This document shows positions 1-12,165 of a stretch of DNA of 64,000 nt, in pieces; the first letter of the stretch is position 1, and each line of letters begins with the position of its first letter. Source of the stretch: Azadirachta indica (Eukaryota > Streptophyta > Magnoliopsida > Sapindales > Meliaceae); NCBI GenBank assembly GCA_022749755.1, contig CM040443.1:15701744-15765743 (forward strand), written 5' to 3'. Made by a program: the position numbers and the translations under genes. The notes beneath the pieces were generated by a model that ran no database searches, had not been told where the DNA came from, and saw only the letters and a program-made list of their open reading frames with translations.

Positions 1-186
1 AAAGGTTGCAGTCACAAATTATTCAAACATGTAATATTAATTTTGAATAAACATAATTAAGTCTATGAATCTCTTAAACTAACATAAAACTATGAAAGAT
101 CTATTAAAGAAAGTTTAGCTAATAACGAACATGAAAAAAATAAATAAAATATAAGAGAGAGCCAAGGTAGAAAAATATATAGCACC

Positions 187-2155
187 TGTAATATCCTAGA
201 TTCTAGAGTCAATGGGATTGTATATATATAAATATATCTTCAACATGATATGTGAAGATATAGAATTTGGAAATTTATAAGATGAATATATCTATTTTTA
301 GGGAAATTATTTGATAGGATGGATATGGTATACTTTCAAAAGAATATAATTATTTGAAAATATGAATATTATTATGGGTGCAAAGTAAAAAAATAGATGA
401 AGGGTTTAATTGATATTAAAAAAATAAAAATTTGTTTCTGGCTTTGTTTAATTTAGTGGAATGAAGTGCAAAAGAAGGGATACAAGAGGAGGGAAACATG
501 GAGGAGACAAGAAGAAATTAAGAGAAAAGGAAAGGAAGTGCAAAAATTTATAATAAAATAATCTTAGTTGACGGTGGGCTTATATACATATAAATTTAAA
601 TTGTTAATATATATATATAATATTAAGTTTGGATGTTTATTTATTATTATTAGATGATTATTTATTATTATTGTTAAATTGATTTGGGGAGGAATTTGCA
701 ACAAGCAGAAAAATAAATAGAAGTTTAAAAGTTAAGATATAGTATTTAGGTAGGTGTTTATGTGCCTTTAGTTGATTTTGGTCTTAAAATAGAAAAGTAG
801 GACATTTTGTTATAATTAAAGGTTTTGGTGGATCGTTACGAAATTTGAAATTTATTTCATTTAAGAATCAAATAAATATTTGGAAAATTTAGAATTTTAT
901 TTTATTTAAGGCTTAAATGGATTGTTATGAAATTTGATATTTATTTGATTTGAAGATTAAATGAATACACACACACACACACATATACACATATCAAATT
1001 TTGATGTTTTGTTAATTTATGGATTAAATGAATTTTTAAGTAATTTGATATTATATTTGATTTAATTGATTAAATGAATATTTAAGAAATTTGGTATTTT
1101 GTTTGATTTGAGGGTTAATTGATTATTTAGAAAAATTTGTGAATTATTACATGTTAATTAAATTAATAATTTTCTTAATCAAGTTAAACAATATTTTTGT
1201 GGATATTATTTTTAGTGTGAAATATGTGCCGTATTTATGTAAATAGATGATTTTAAGGAAGTATTATGCATATGAAAATTTGAAAAAGTTGTGAAAATAA
1301 GCATGAATTTGAAATAACTTGGAAATGAAAATGTAATCGCCGTGGTTGATGGTAACATTGGGGACTTTGGATGACATTTCAGTCGAAAGCCAGTAAAGTG
1401 AAATCTAGGCGACGGTTACTAGGAATAGTACTCCTAAAATACGTTTGGTTATAAATGACGGTTCTTGAAAGTAATACCTGAAAAGCATGTATGGCAAGTT
1501 ATGGGCGGCGATCCTTAGGAATCATAACAATGCATGTAATGAATTAATTTAAATTGGATAAAAATAAAGGAAATAATGGGTTTAAGTTATTTTTATGAAG
1601 GTTAAATTATGAGATGTTATGATATTTTATTAAATTTATTGTTGAGAATTATAAAGATAGTTTTGTTGATAATAAATAAATAAATATGTTAGGATTGTTT
1701 ATAAGCATTGATTTTGGGAATATGTTCATGATGTTATATTTTTGGAAATCAGAAAGTATTAACTATGAAGATTTGTTTATTTTATCTTAGAATTCTTAAA
1801 ATTGCCTTTGTATATAAATATGTACTGGGCATTAGGTCACCTCTATTTTTTAGGTTCTTGGTAATGCTGGAGAATTGGATGTGTAAAGAATAATGGAATA
1901 CTTTAGGAGAATGATATTGCTATCTTTTGAAACTTGTGAAATTACACATTTATATGTAGTTCTGTGATTACGTATGTGTAATTGTACTTCTATTGTATTG
2001 TTTTGGTATGATTATGTAAATAGTATTGTAGTAATAGAAATACGGTGTTGGTTGTAACTGTTGAGATATGTAAGGAAAAGTTAATTGATGTTGACTTTTA
2101 ATTATGAGTATTTAGTAAAATTTTAGAATTTGAAGGTGTTAAAGTATATGATATA
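187..2155 (+). mobile_element. Ty3/gypsy LTR remnant (Tekay/Del-like)
   Basis: The block starts with TGTAATATCC, close to the TGTAACACCC start common to plant chromovirus LTRs, and is followed at once by a methionine-tRNA primer-binding site. Around 1830-1880 it carries a short run (ctgggcattaggtcacctct, then an aggttcttggtaatg stretch) like the transcribed part of Tekay/Del LTRs. At 1333-1530 lie several related GGAATAGT/GGAATCAT-type phrases. No gag-pol follows, so only the 5' LTR and the start of the internal region survive. The left edge is chosen on the TG start alone and no target duplication was found. Confidence 0.55.
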
Positions 2156-2167
2156 TGGTATCAGAGC
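2156..2167 (+). other. Primer-binding site for initiator tRNA-Met
   Basis: TGGTATCAGAGC is an exact match to the common plant retrotransposon primer-binding site, which pairs with the 3' end of initiator tRNA-Met. Its place right after the LTR-like block fixes the + orientation of that remnant. Confidence 0.8.
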
Positions 2168-2402
2168 ATTATATTCTTTGAGGTAAGGTTTTGAATTTAA
2201 CTAATTTTGAAGATTTTTTTTAACACCCTAGTTTGACATTATTTTAGCGCATGCTGGATGCGGATGTTACACCCTTTCTTGATTAAACCTCATTACATGC
2301 TTGACTTGTGTTTTGATCTCTTGGTTTAGTAAACAAAAACCGCTATATACAAAACTATGCATTGAAATATTTGTTTAATTTTTTGTACTCTCCTTAAATT
2401 AT
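2168..2402. other. Spacer with an LTR-edge-like fragment
   Basis: No gene is visible. At 2222-2275 there is a short segment running from aacaccctag to gttacaccc that resembles the edges of TGTAACACCC-type gypsy LTRs. It is too short to assign. Confidence 0.3.
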
Positions 2403-3811
2403 TGTTGGCCTTAAGACTAATAAGTCATTGTTTTGATGATAATAAACATTGATATTCTTGATTAACCAAACTTTTCTTATAGTATTATTTGTAATATTTT
2501 TAGCATGAAGATTTGAAATGGAATTGTCAAGACAAGAATATCAAAATTAATTCAAGACATTTTATAAGGAGCAAAATTGAACATCCCAAGAGCAAATTGA
2601 AGAGAAGTCTTAAAGAATTGAAAACACACACATATTAGGTGATTTGTTGTAATGTATCATTGAATTGATTGTTAATTAGCATTAATAAGCTTAAAATCAT
2701 CTTTAGATATTTTTCAATCATAATTCTTAGAAAATATATTTTTCACAAAATAATTTTCTCTTGAAAATAAATTTATGTTTTTGTGAAAAAATTATTTTCA
2801 AATGAAAGGGACCGTTTTGCAAAGGGTCTATTTAGAAGATTTTCACAGTTAAGCATGGACCTAATTTCAAAGTTTTAAAACCTTATGAAAAATCAAATAT
2901 AGTCAAACATAGTTTACTATTTAGTTTAATTGAACCTAACCGAACCGATGGATGGTGTAACAGTTCAATAAAATTGATGCACAGTGAACTGTGAAATAGT
3001 ACCAACAGTCATATTTTTGAATTTAAATTCAAACGGTCAATAATAGTTATTGGACTAAAATGCAAGATTTTTAAAACTTAAAAAATGGATTAAAATGTAA
3101 GTTTTTCAAAGTTTGGTCCCAACAGCTATAAATTGCTAATAATGATTATAAACAGTCACATTTTATTTCCCACTATAAATACTAGCTTAAACTTATTTTA
3201 AATCGAGATTTTCAATACTTTAATAATTTGAGCTTACATTTGCAAATTATACAATTCATTACACACTCAACTTTTTCATTTGTATGATTCATTGAAATGG
3301 GTGTTTGTATTTTTGCTTGTAATTCTTGTGTTTGAGTGTGAGTGAAACATACTTATTGTAAGATTGGAGTTATACTTGTAAGTTATTTGGTTGTAAAGGT
3401 TAGAGAGGCATCTGTAAAGTCCTCTTGATGTAAGGTTTGAATGCACCCAAAAGTCCACTTGGCCTTGTATTTGCTTGCTTGGATTTGAAGGCATAATAGT
3501 GGAATCCTTGAGTGGGTTGGCTTAGAGGAGTAGATGTAGGCCGGAGTTTGTCAAACCACGTAAAAATCACATTTTTGATTTCTCTATCCTTTCACTCATT
3601 TAATTTATATTCTTATTTTTGTTTAACACATTTATTTACACACACTTGAATTATAAATTGTAGTATATTTATGTTGATAATATGTTGAATTTATCATTTT
3701 GTACTTAAAAAATTTAAATTGCTTGAAATTGAAATTAGGTTGCACGTTTTAATTTGTTAATTTTTAAAAACCTAATTCATCCCCTTTCTTGGGTTGCATA
3801 GTGTATTTTCA
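2403..3811 (+). mobile_element. Ty1/copia LTR remnant (SIRE/Maximus-like)
   Basis: The block starts TGTTGGCC. At 3398-3570 it carries the row of phrases I associate with SIRE/Maximus-type LTRs: a 'gtaaagtcctcttgatgtaag' type stretch, 'gagtgggttggcttagagga', 'gtagatgtaggc' and 'caaaccacgt'. It closes with 'aacctaattcatcccctttc' and 'ttgggttgc' at 3770-3800. No primer site or coding region follows, so it is probably a solo or truncated LTR. Both edges are approximate. An antisense reading frame here is not a gene. Confidence 0.5.
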
Positions 3812-4712
3812 ATTATTACAAATACTATTCGATTTATACTGTCTAATAAGTTAGAAAATCCTAGGAAGAAATTTTTATAGTTCACCATAGTGATGAGTTG
3901 TCATGTGCTACTTCAATAATGCATTTTTTACACTCCTTAATTTCATCTTTATTTTTAAAGGCTTATAAAACAATAAAAACAAATAAAAGGAGAAGAACTA
4001 ACTAGTAAGTGTAAGATATATAAATATGTGTGTATATATATATTACATAAATAAATGTAAAACAATAGACATATCAATAGTTATTATTCGAAATTAACTA
4101 CTATTACAGCAGCTCATAAGTTTTATTGTACCAATGAATTAGGACTTTAGCAGGTATTGTTTCTGAACCACTAATACTAGGCATTCCAATGCACTTAATC
4201 TCAAATTATATCTCCTTCCTCAAAATTCATTTTGTTAATTTTCTTATCCAGTGTTTATTTTAAGTTTGTTATTTTTTAAAGAAAAATATATTTTATTTTA
4301 TTTTCAAATGTATCTAATTAATGTGAAGGACTTAGCTTATACACATCGGGTATATATTATTACATTCATTTGTTTACAAGCACAAAACTTGAAATATGCT
4401 ATGTAAAAATTAAAATTTAACATAAAATTTAAAATTGAAGAAAAATTTTAAAACTTCAATGTTGAAATATCTAACGAGAAGATTGAAAATATAAAACAAA
4501 AAAACTTCCAAAAACATGTCTTACGGCTATGTTATTATTAGTTTATAAAATTAAACGTTGACACAGTTGCCAATAACAAAACAATAACATTAGCGAGCTT
4601 TTATTTATTTATTTAGTTTATAAAATTAAAATTAGAAATTAAAATTATTAAATTTAATTCATCTTTTACTTGGTATAAGCTTATTTTTCAAATTTTTATA
4701 ATGGATATTTTT
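3812..4712. other. AT-rich sequence, no feature recognised
   Basis: I see no coding potential, LTR edge or strong repeat. The last bases (4713-4717, AGTAA) are the left target duplication of the Tat element that follows. Confidence 0.5.
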
Positions 4713-4717
4713 AGTAA

Positions 4718-5294
4718 TGTTATGGGAGGATCCTTTAACACCTGCATGACACCTACAAGCCTAAAAATGAGTACTGAGGTGAAAAGGAAAAAAAGATATG
4801 CAGTCGAGACCCACATGGAGCAAGTGAGCTTGCAAAGATGAATACCTTGGTGGCATGCCTAAGTCACTATGACACTGTTCAAATAGGTACAGGGCAACTA
4901 AACAGATTCCCATCGTAATTGGGGTTATGGATTTTTAGTTTATGGGGGTTAGTATGGGATATGTAGTAGGTGAGAAAATCACCGTTTGATCGAGTATGCT
5001 GCCAATAAATTTTTACCTCTTGTTCTAGTATGTGCTTTCGGAGGAGCATGCATGCAAGAAGGAAGTTTGAGCTTGATGTAAATGGCTAAAATCTTTTCCG
5101 CTTTATATGATTGTCAATCAAATAAAAAGTTATTTTATGTATCAATTCTTACATCTCTTACTACTGGTGGAGTGACAGCTAGTTTTGATATGTTAGGGGA
5201 TATTATTATTGCTAAACCTAAAAATAGTATTTGTTTATTAGGGTTTGTTCTATGTAGAGTACATATGGCAATCGGAAGAATTTTCATATCAACA
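4718..5294 (+). repeat. 5' LTR of the Tat element
   Basis: It starts TGTTATGGGAGGATCC and ends TATCAACA. The first 160 bases and the last 110 match the 3' LTR at 19477 onward and before 20399. It is 577 bp against 923 bp for the 3' LTR, so it has lost about 350 bp internally. An open frame at 5082-5357 spans the LTR edge and is not a gene. Confidence 0.85.
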
Positions 5295-5313
5295 TTTTGC
5301 ATTGTCTATAAGG
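5295..5313 (+). other. Degraded primer-binding site of the Tat element
   Basis: TTTTGCATTGTCTATAAGG follows the LTR directly. It fits the TTTGGCGCCGTCTGTGGG type of site found in many plant Tat elements, with the CG-rich core decayed mainly by transitions, as expected for long-methylated DNA. Confidence 0.55.
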
Positions 5314-7200
5314 AGTGGGATGAAGAGCCGTTATCTGTGACGAAAAGCTGGTGTTAGGAATGGAGACGATGGTGTAAGAGACATCGACCTAGCTTGCAGT
5401 AAGCCAAGAAACCACCTTATTGATGAATGGGATTGAGGAGAAAGTGAACTAGGAGCAAAATGTGGTTTCTTGCCCTGTAATGTGAAACTCAAAGAAAGAA
5501 GACTTAGAAAATCAAGTAAAAAATGTTGCTAGAGTAAAACAAAGGCTTATGCAACAAGTCATGGATTTATAGTCTTATGTAGAAAAATATGAAGAGTAGA
5601 AGAGTTGAAGGAATTGCAAAACTCACGAGAAGAAAGATGCATTGAGTAGAACCAGTTCAATCTTCCTGTCGTTGTTCCCAATGAAGCTAAGAGGAGATGA
5701 TTATAAAGTAAAAGAAGCTAACCAAAAGGTAAGAAAGCGTGGCCTCAAGGGAATTGGTGAGAGAAGGAGGTATAAATAGCCTCTACATGAATTCTTGCAT
5801 AAGCAAGCAACGTGTGGTAAAAGATGTAGAAAACCCTACATCTAACATATGGGATTGTATAAAATAGCTGGAAAAGATGATAGTTAGCTTATAAAGGATT
5901 GCTCAAGAGTCATGTCAATCAGAGGACCTATTAATACAGCTAGATTCGCCATTCTCGACAGATATTTAGGGAGAATAACCATTAAGAATTTACAATGCCA
6001 CAGTTATAGCCTTACACAGAATATAAAAACATATTGATGTACCTATCTTTGTATTAAAACTAATTGGGTTACAAGGGGTTATTGACAGTGTTATGAGTAA
6101 ATTTTTTTCTTTAACGCTCACGGAACTTGTGAGAAGATGGTATGAGAAAATGAAACCCAAGAGTCTTAGTTCATTCTCCTACTTTTGCAAAGAATTAATA
6201 AATCGCTTTACAATACCAGGGAGGAAGAGAGGGATCTCAATGCCCTCTTTGATATAAAACAAGTGAAGAGGGAGACTAAAAAGGCATTTATATGGCGTTT
6301 CCACCAAGACCTATATCGAGGCACACGAGCAGGCATTAAACTTCACTAAGAATAATGCCAATAAAGCAAATAAATTGATGACAGAGCACGCTGAGAGGAA
6401 GCTAAGGAAAGAAAGGAAAAACCTTTCCAAATGCCATGATGATGACAGCAGAAGGAAAAATGATTGCCTTGGTAAAGCGCCATTATCAATGTTGTAACTT
6501 AGGCCTCCGTCTCCTCCTCAAGATGACCTTTCACCACAATATCAATTTCATGCTTTAAAACACCTGAGACATCATGCCATAGTGTAGATTCCTAAGTAGT
6601 CACCACAAGTGAGGAACCGAAGAGAAAGAAGTTGCAAAAGGATGACCTACGAAGGGAAGAACTGCATAATTTTCAGAAATTGTTTAATTATGAGTCCTGC
6701 ACAATGTTGAACATCTCACAAGAGCAAATCTTTGTAGAGATAAGAATTACAAGACTACTCATAAAGCTATGGCCATTAGACAGCAACATATCCAAAATGA
6801 TTAAGATTAAAACACCTGAGGCTCCATGCCATAATGTAGATTCCTAAGAAGTCACCATAAGGGAGGAACTGAGGAGAAAGAAGTCATGAAGGAATAACCC
6901 ACGGAGGGAAGAACTATGTAATTTTCAGAAGTTGTTGTTTAACTATGAGTTTTGCACAACGCTAAACATCTCACAAGAGCAAATTTTTGTAGAGATAAGA
7001 ATCGCAAGGTTATTTATAAAGCTAAGGCTACTGCACAGCAATATGTTCAAAAATAATAAGATTACGTTTTATGACTTCCATCAGGATTAAGGGCATAATA
7101 CGTCTGAATGCTTTGAGCTGTGGGGAGCAAATAGATTAGCCCGTAATGACTATTTAGACAAGCACTTGGTAGCGCCTAAGGGAAATTGACATAGCAAGTG
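5314..7200 (+). pseudogene. Tat-element gag relic (capsid and nucleocapsid)
   Basis: Around 6100-6230 one frame reads SLTLTELVRRWYEKMKPKSL followed by SSFSYFCKELINRF. This is the plant retro-gag capsid signature (LTGAARRWY..LKP.SI.SF..L...F). Near 7065-7120 another frame reads FHQD-GHNTSECFEL, matching the zinc-finger-like region of Tat gag proteins, with a stop in place of one residue. The ORF is broken throughout and cannot give a capsid. The 252-bp direct duplication inside it is listed separately. The gag product would package element RNA in cytoplasmic particles. The N-terminal boundary is not clear. Confidence 0.75.
6561..7068 (+). repeat. In-phase 252-bp tandem duplication within gag
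   Basis: Copy 1 is 6561-6812 and copy 2 starts at 6813. Both begin 'cacctgag' and share 'tgtagattcctaag', 'gagaaagaagt' and 'catctcacaagagcaaat'. The period is 252 bp, exactly 84 codons, so the duplication kept the gag frame when it arose. The copied protein part reads LNISQEQIFVEIRITRLL in copy 1, just ahead of the zinc-finger-like region. Confidence 0.85.
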
Positions 7201-7319
7201 GATCGTAGATACCATAGGCATGTCCCTCGACTGTAGAAGACAACTAATTCCCTATATCAATAACCTTTAAAGGGTCTTATCATGACTAAGAGTTCAAACA
7301 AATTAAGGAAAAAGTAGCC

Positions 7320-7960
7320 TATGGTAATGTCAAAGGAAATGAGTGCATGACAATGGGATTGAGCACGAGAGAGAAGATAAGGGCTAAAACATTTACTACC
7401 CCTATCATTTTCACAAATGAGGATGTGAGGGTAATTGTCCTACTTCATGAAGATGCCCTAGTGGTGACAATGGATGTGATTGAGAAGCATATATTTCGAA
7501 TGTTAGTTGACAAAGAGCTCAGTGGACATTCTTTTTAAATATGCCTTAGACCAATTAGATATTAGGGGCACCATCTTAGAAGAAGTGCCAACGCCATTGG
7601 TTGGTTTTTCAAATAAAAATGTGTGCTTGGTGGGAATGGTTTCACTGTTGATGAGAGTAGAAATAGGTTAATAATGATGGTGAAGTTTGTAGCAGTCGAC
7701 TAACCCAACCCCTATAATATGATAATAGGTTGCCCCTTTATGGTGACGACAAAGGCATGTGTGTCCTTATATCATATGAAGATAAAAATATCGATAAAGG
7801 ATGTTGTCATCACCATTTAAGGAGACTAATAGGCAGCCCGGAGTTGCTATGTAAACGTAAGCAGAAAAGCCTTATAGCTTATAGATCCAATCCCAAGCAT
7901 AGAAAAAACAAAGGCAGGGATAACCTAAGGGAAAGATGAGACCTTAGAGATAAACCTATA
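7320..7960 (+). pseudogene. Tat-element aspartic protease relic
   Basis: The frame at 7347-7538 reads IIFTNEDVRVIVLLHEDALV then MLVDKELSG. This matches the Tat protease entry (ITFSDEDL..IH.PHNDALV, then R.LVDNGSSADIL); the catalytic D is followed by KELSG instead of NGSSA. At 7690-7840 shifted frames read YNMIIGCPF and a decayed GDQ.ARSCY segment, both typical of the C-terminal part. The protease would cut the Gag-Pol precursor. It is broken here by several stops and frameshifts. Confidence 0.7.
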
Positions 7961-8039
7961 ATTGTTGGAAGTAGATCAGTGTAAGGTGAAGACTACACTT
8001 GTCCCAATTTATGATAGGTGTTGTAATAGGGGAGTCACT

Positions 8040-8960
8040 TTGGCAAGAACTAGGGGCATTCTTTTAGGAATATGTTGATGTGTTCGCATAGACATATGCC
8101 AACATGCCAGGAATCAATCCACGTCTGGCCTTCCATCGACTCAATGTGTCATTTTAAGCTAATCATTCAGCAACGACACTTATTCAATTAACAGAGATAT
8201 AATGGCATAAGGAAGGAGTGGGAAGGATCTTTAAAACAGACTTCATCAAGAAAGTTAACTATTGAGAATGGTTATCCAACGTAGTGTTAGTGACGAAAGC
8301 TAATAGAAAGTAGAGGATGTATGTGGACTTCATTGATCTAAACAAATGTCTACCCAAAAGATAGCTTTGTATTATCATGAATCGACTAGCTCGTGGATGT
8401 AGTAGTGGGACATGAACTCTTTAGCTTTATAGATGCATTATCAAAGTATAACCAAATTAACATGCAATCTGTGGATTAAGAGAAAACAACCTTCATTATG
8501 GACAAAGGTCTTTATTATTATAAGGTGATGCCATTTGGTTTGAAGAACACCAGTTCTACCTACGAGAGACTAGTAAACAAGCTTTTTTGAGATCAAATTG
8601 AAAGAACAATGAAGGTGTACGTTCACATATTGACCAAGTTGGAGAAAGATAGAGATCACATGGCCCACTTGAAAGCGACTTTTAACATGTTAGGGGAAGC
8701 TGGCATAAAACTGAAATTCCAAAAATACATATTTGCTGTCACAGTAGGAAATTCTTGGGATTCATTGTAAATCACCACAATATACAGATAAATCCAGACA
8801 AAAAATAAAAAGGTTATTCTTGATATGTGACCACTGCAAAGCGTGAAAAAGATTCAGCAATTGTGAGTAAGTGTTGCAGCGCTAAACCGTTTTGTCTCTA
8901 AAGTAACTGAACAAATGTCATCCCTTCTTTAAAGCCTTGAAGTAGGGAAAATCTATGAAG
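8040..8960 (+). pseudogene. Tat-element reverse transcriptase relic
   Basis: At 8260-8590 the frames read WLSNVVLVTKANRKWRMYVD, LNKCLPKDSF, FSFIDALSKYNQI and KVMPFGLKNTSSTYERLVNK. This is the ordered core of a Ty3/gypsy RT (fingers, then palm with F.D..S.Y.QI, then the MPFGLKNA block). The catalytic YVDD box at about 8616-8630 reads YVHI, so both aspartates are gone. Thumb and connection (ALNRFVSKVTEQMSSLL) follow to about 8935. Frameshifts and stops are present. The domain would copy element RNA into DNA. Confidence 0.8.
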
Positions 8961-9319
8961 TAGATAGAGGAGTGCGATGATGCTTCATATAGTTAAAGAG
9001 TACTTAACAACACCGCTAATAGTGTCTAAACCATGTACTGGGGAATGATTGTTTCTATATCTCATCATTTCAAGTATTACAATCAGTTCAGTGCTGATTA
9101 TGTACATTGATAGATGTGGAGACGTGCTATCCATTAGTAGAGAAATTGGCCTTGTCTTTGGTCGTTGCTTCGCGACAGTTACAGCCATACTTTTAAGAAC
9201 ACACCGTGATGGTACTTACCAACGAACCCCTATTGTCAACTTTATTGTTGAATTCATTGACGACCAGAAGGTAGGGACATCGTGGTGAAAGTTAAGTTGT
9301 AGGTACTACAACAAGGCAT

Positions 9320-9780
9320 AGTAGGGGAAGCAATATCGATATGGATGTTTAATGTTGATGACTCGTTGAATGTGCATAAAAGTGGTGCTGGCATAGTGTT
9401 GAGTGGCCTATAAAGAGACGAGATGGGGTATGTTTTAAGATTCCTTTTTAAACTTCAAATAACTAAGCAGAGCATGAAACTTTAGTTGCAGGAATGAAGC
9501 TGGTAAAATAATTTGGGGTTGAAAAATTAAGGGTCATAAATAACTTTTGCTTGGTGGTAAATCAAGTAAATAAGACCTATCAAGCCAAAAAGGAAAACAT
9601 ATAAGCATATGTAGAGAAGGATAAGGAGTGGATTAGCAAATTCAAGACAAATGAGATTGAGCAGATATCGTAGGAACAAAATCCGTTGGCAGATACACTA
9701 GCCAAGCTCACCATGGCAAGAGAAGTTAACATCTAGAGCTCTGTCTCTATTAAATACTTACAAATCCCTAGCATCTTCAA
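9320..9780 (+). pseudogene. Tat-element RNase H relic
   Basis: At 9341-9415 the frame reads MFNVDDSLNVHKSGAGIVLS, matching the reverse-transcriptase-like RNase H motif LYVDGSSN..G.GAGLVL of Tat elements. Downstream come a decayed NN.AEHETLVAGMKLVK and, near 9680, NPLADTLAKL, which matches the NA.ADALAKL end of the domain. Stops interrupt it. The domain would remove RNA from RNA:DNA hybrids. Confidence 0.7.
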
Positions 9781-9829
9781 AGCAAGTTTCCGGGAAGTTG
9801 CTGAGGTGGTCGTTGAGAAAACATAAATG

Positions 9830-10335
9830 GATGACATTCGACTTTACTTAGAGAAGAGAGATCTACCAACTGATAAGTCAGAGGTTGAGAAATTGAGATA
9901 TAAGGCAGCGCGGTATACCTTAATTGATAGGGTTTTTATATCGTCGTAGGTTTTCCCTTCCTTATTTTAAATTTGTGGGAACCGAAGATGCAGAATATGT
10001 GCTAAAGAAGATACATGAAGGGATTTATGGTGACCATTTAGAGAAGGACTTTGGCACAAAAGGCATTACAGTTAAGGTGTTAAAAGACCACAAATGTACC
10101 GAAGCAACTTGCAATTGACGAGTATAAACAGCTCGTGGCTATTTGTACAATAAGGGGTAAATTTGATTGAACCATTACCAACGGGAGAGGACAAGTCAAA
10201 TATGTCATAATGGTAGTTGATTACTTTACCAAATGAGCAAAGCCAAACCCACCGTCTGCCATCATAGAAGTGAAAACAACAAATTTCATTCGGAAGTGTA
10301 TTATTTATAGGTTTGGAATACCCCACACCATCATC
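9830..10335 (+). pseudogene. Tat-element integrase relic, N-terminal and core part
   Basis: The frames read YLEKRDLPTDKSEVEKLRYK then RRRFSLPYFKFVGTEDAEYV and KIHEGIYGDH at 9840-10040. This is the pre-integrase and zinc-binding entry of Tat integrase. Then, at 10150-10330, NLIEPLPTGRGQVKYVIMVV, DYFTK and FGIPHTI match the DDE core. The segment that should join them (about 100 codons of the zinc finger) is largely lost. The ORF ends where the Athila-like element begins at 10336, and the C-terminal part resumes at about 15115. Confidence 0.8.
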
Positions 10336-10976
10336 TGTTGTGAATTATAATAAATGCAAGTGCACATTATCGTTACAAGCAATATATGATAAGTTATGTA
10401 TCGTTCTTAGGAGAATTGATTAATTTGTTAATTACGGAAGATAATTAATCCTAAATTTATTTGAAGAATTCATTTAATGTTTGATTAACAAGAAATTGCA
10501 GAACATTAAATTAAACTAACAAAGCAAAATTGTGAATTTCAATTGATTAAAACACTAGGGCAATAGATTTCATCATAACTATTCAAATTTAATTCCTTCA
10601 GTTGTGTTGTTTTAATTTATTACTAATACTAACAAAAAATTAGCCTAATTTATTTGATAAACTTTCTCAAGATTTAACAAAAATACTTACACATATTACT
10701 CGACTATATCTTTATGTGAATTAAATTACATGAAAGTTCATTAAAAACAATGATAATTATTCTAAATTCTTCATGAATCATGACAGTATATTTCTATTTA
10801 ACATGTAATTCATGACATTCATTACCAGATCAAAGCACATAAATCACTTCTCAAATCAATATGGTTTACAAATGAATCAAATATTGACCAAATATTCAAA
10901 AGCATTAAGCAAAATAATGAATGCTCAGTATTGAATAACAAACCATAAACAACACAATTTTCTGAAAAATAAATCA
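10336..10976 (-). repeat. 3' LTR of the nested Athila-like element
   Basis: On the + strand it runs from TGTTGTGAATTATAA to AAATAAATCA. It matches 14429-15064 over its whole length with scattered, mostly transition, differences. Confidence 0.85.
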
Positions 10977-11640
10977 AGAATTAGGCAGTGACAATTTCTC
11001 AATGACTTCAATGTTCGCTCGATCAACTGCAATTCCTTTCAATAAAATGTGATGATCTAAAACAACGCCTTCTTGAACCATAAAATGACATTTTTCCCAA
11101 TTCAACACTAAGTCAGTTTCTTCACTTTGCTGCAAAACTAAAGCCATGCTATTCAAGATATTATCAAAAGAAGAACCAAACAATGAAAAGTTATCCATAA
11201 ACACTTCAATGAATCTCTCCACCATGTCAAAAAAATAGCCATCATACAACGCTGAAAAGTTGTAGGTGCGTTACATAAACCAAATGACATCCTTCGAAAT
11301 GCAAACATGGCATAGAGGCAAGTGAACGTTGTCTTCTCTTGATCTTCCGGTGCAATAGGAACTTGGTTTTAACCAGAATAACCATCTAGAAAGCAATAAT
11401 GCGAATGACTAGCAAGTCACCATCCCTTGACTGTTCTTGTTGGAATAAGTTCATTGTTGTCATTCTTTACAACAGTCATCCCCTCTTTCTTTGGAATGAC
11501 TTGCACCGGACTTAACCATAGACTATCGAAAATGGGGTAAATCATTCCAACATCTAACAATTTTAGAATTTCAGCCCTTACCACCTCTTTCATGTTAGGA
11601 TTCAATTTTTATTAATGCTCAACTATTGATCTGAAATTTT
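10974..11640 (-). pseudogene. Athila-type reverse transcriptase relic
   Basis: Reading leftwards, 11605-11417 gives MNPNMKEVVRAEILKLLDVG then SPVQVIPKKEGMTVVKND. 11249-10974 gives MVERFIEVFMDNFSLFGSSF, LVLNWEKCHFMVQEG and AVDRANIEVIEKL. These are the ordered fingers, catalytic and thumb blocks of Athila RT. The usual FMDD box reads FMDN, so the last catalytic Asp is lost. The frame between the pieces is broken. The reading frame stops exactly at the LTR edge, and nothing of RNase H or integrase follows. Confidence 0.85.
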
Positions 11641-12165
11641 CTTCCATTAGGATTTTGTGCATGCAAATTAAAGGGCTTATACCTCTAATATCGACAATAG
11701 ACATCCCAATGCTGTATTGTGATCTCTTCAAACTCGAAATACTTTTTCTTCTTCTAATTCACTCAAAGAAGCTGAAATGATGACTGGAAATGTTGAATTT
11801 TCTCCTAAGTATGCATACCGAAGGTGAGATGGCAGTAGCTTGAGCTCGAATTTAGGAGTGAATGATAATGGTTGAGAATTGTTTCTATTAAGTTCTTCAA
11901 AATTCTGCCTTCAAAGAGAATAAGGTGAAGCAGCTCCCAAATAATGAACATACTATGCAATTTTTGTGTTTTCAGCTTTGGTAGATTTAGCATGCTCAAT
12001 ACAAGTTTCAAGTGGTTCATTTGGATGGTCACTTCTAAATGTTTCAACCACCAGCTTGTCCAGAGTGTTAATTTGAAAACAACAATTAGTTTTGGATGGA
12101 TACTTAATTGCTTTGAACACATTGAAGACAACTTGCTCATCTTGAACTCATAAGATTAATTTTCC

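Noticed and set aside
2156..2167. Possible tRNA gene (methionine-like 3' end)
   Set aside because: Only the 12-base primer-site complement is present; no cloverleaf or A/B boxes were found around it.
9049..9288. + strand frame of 79 codons in the Tat element
   Set aside because: It lies between RT and RNase H where the Tat connection region is frameshifted; the translation has no match to expected motifs and there is an overlapping antisense frame of similar quality.
11944..12153. + strand frame, and the 111-codon minus frame at 11805-12140
   Set aside because: Both lie in the frameshifted stretch between Athila protease and RT and show no motif of their own.
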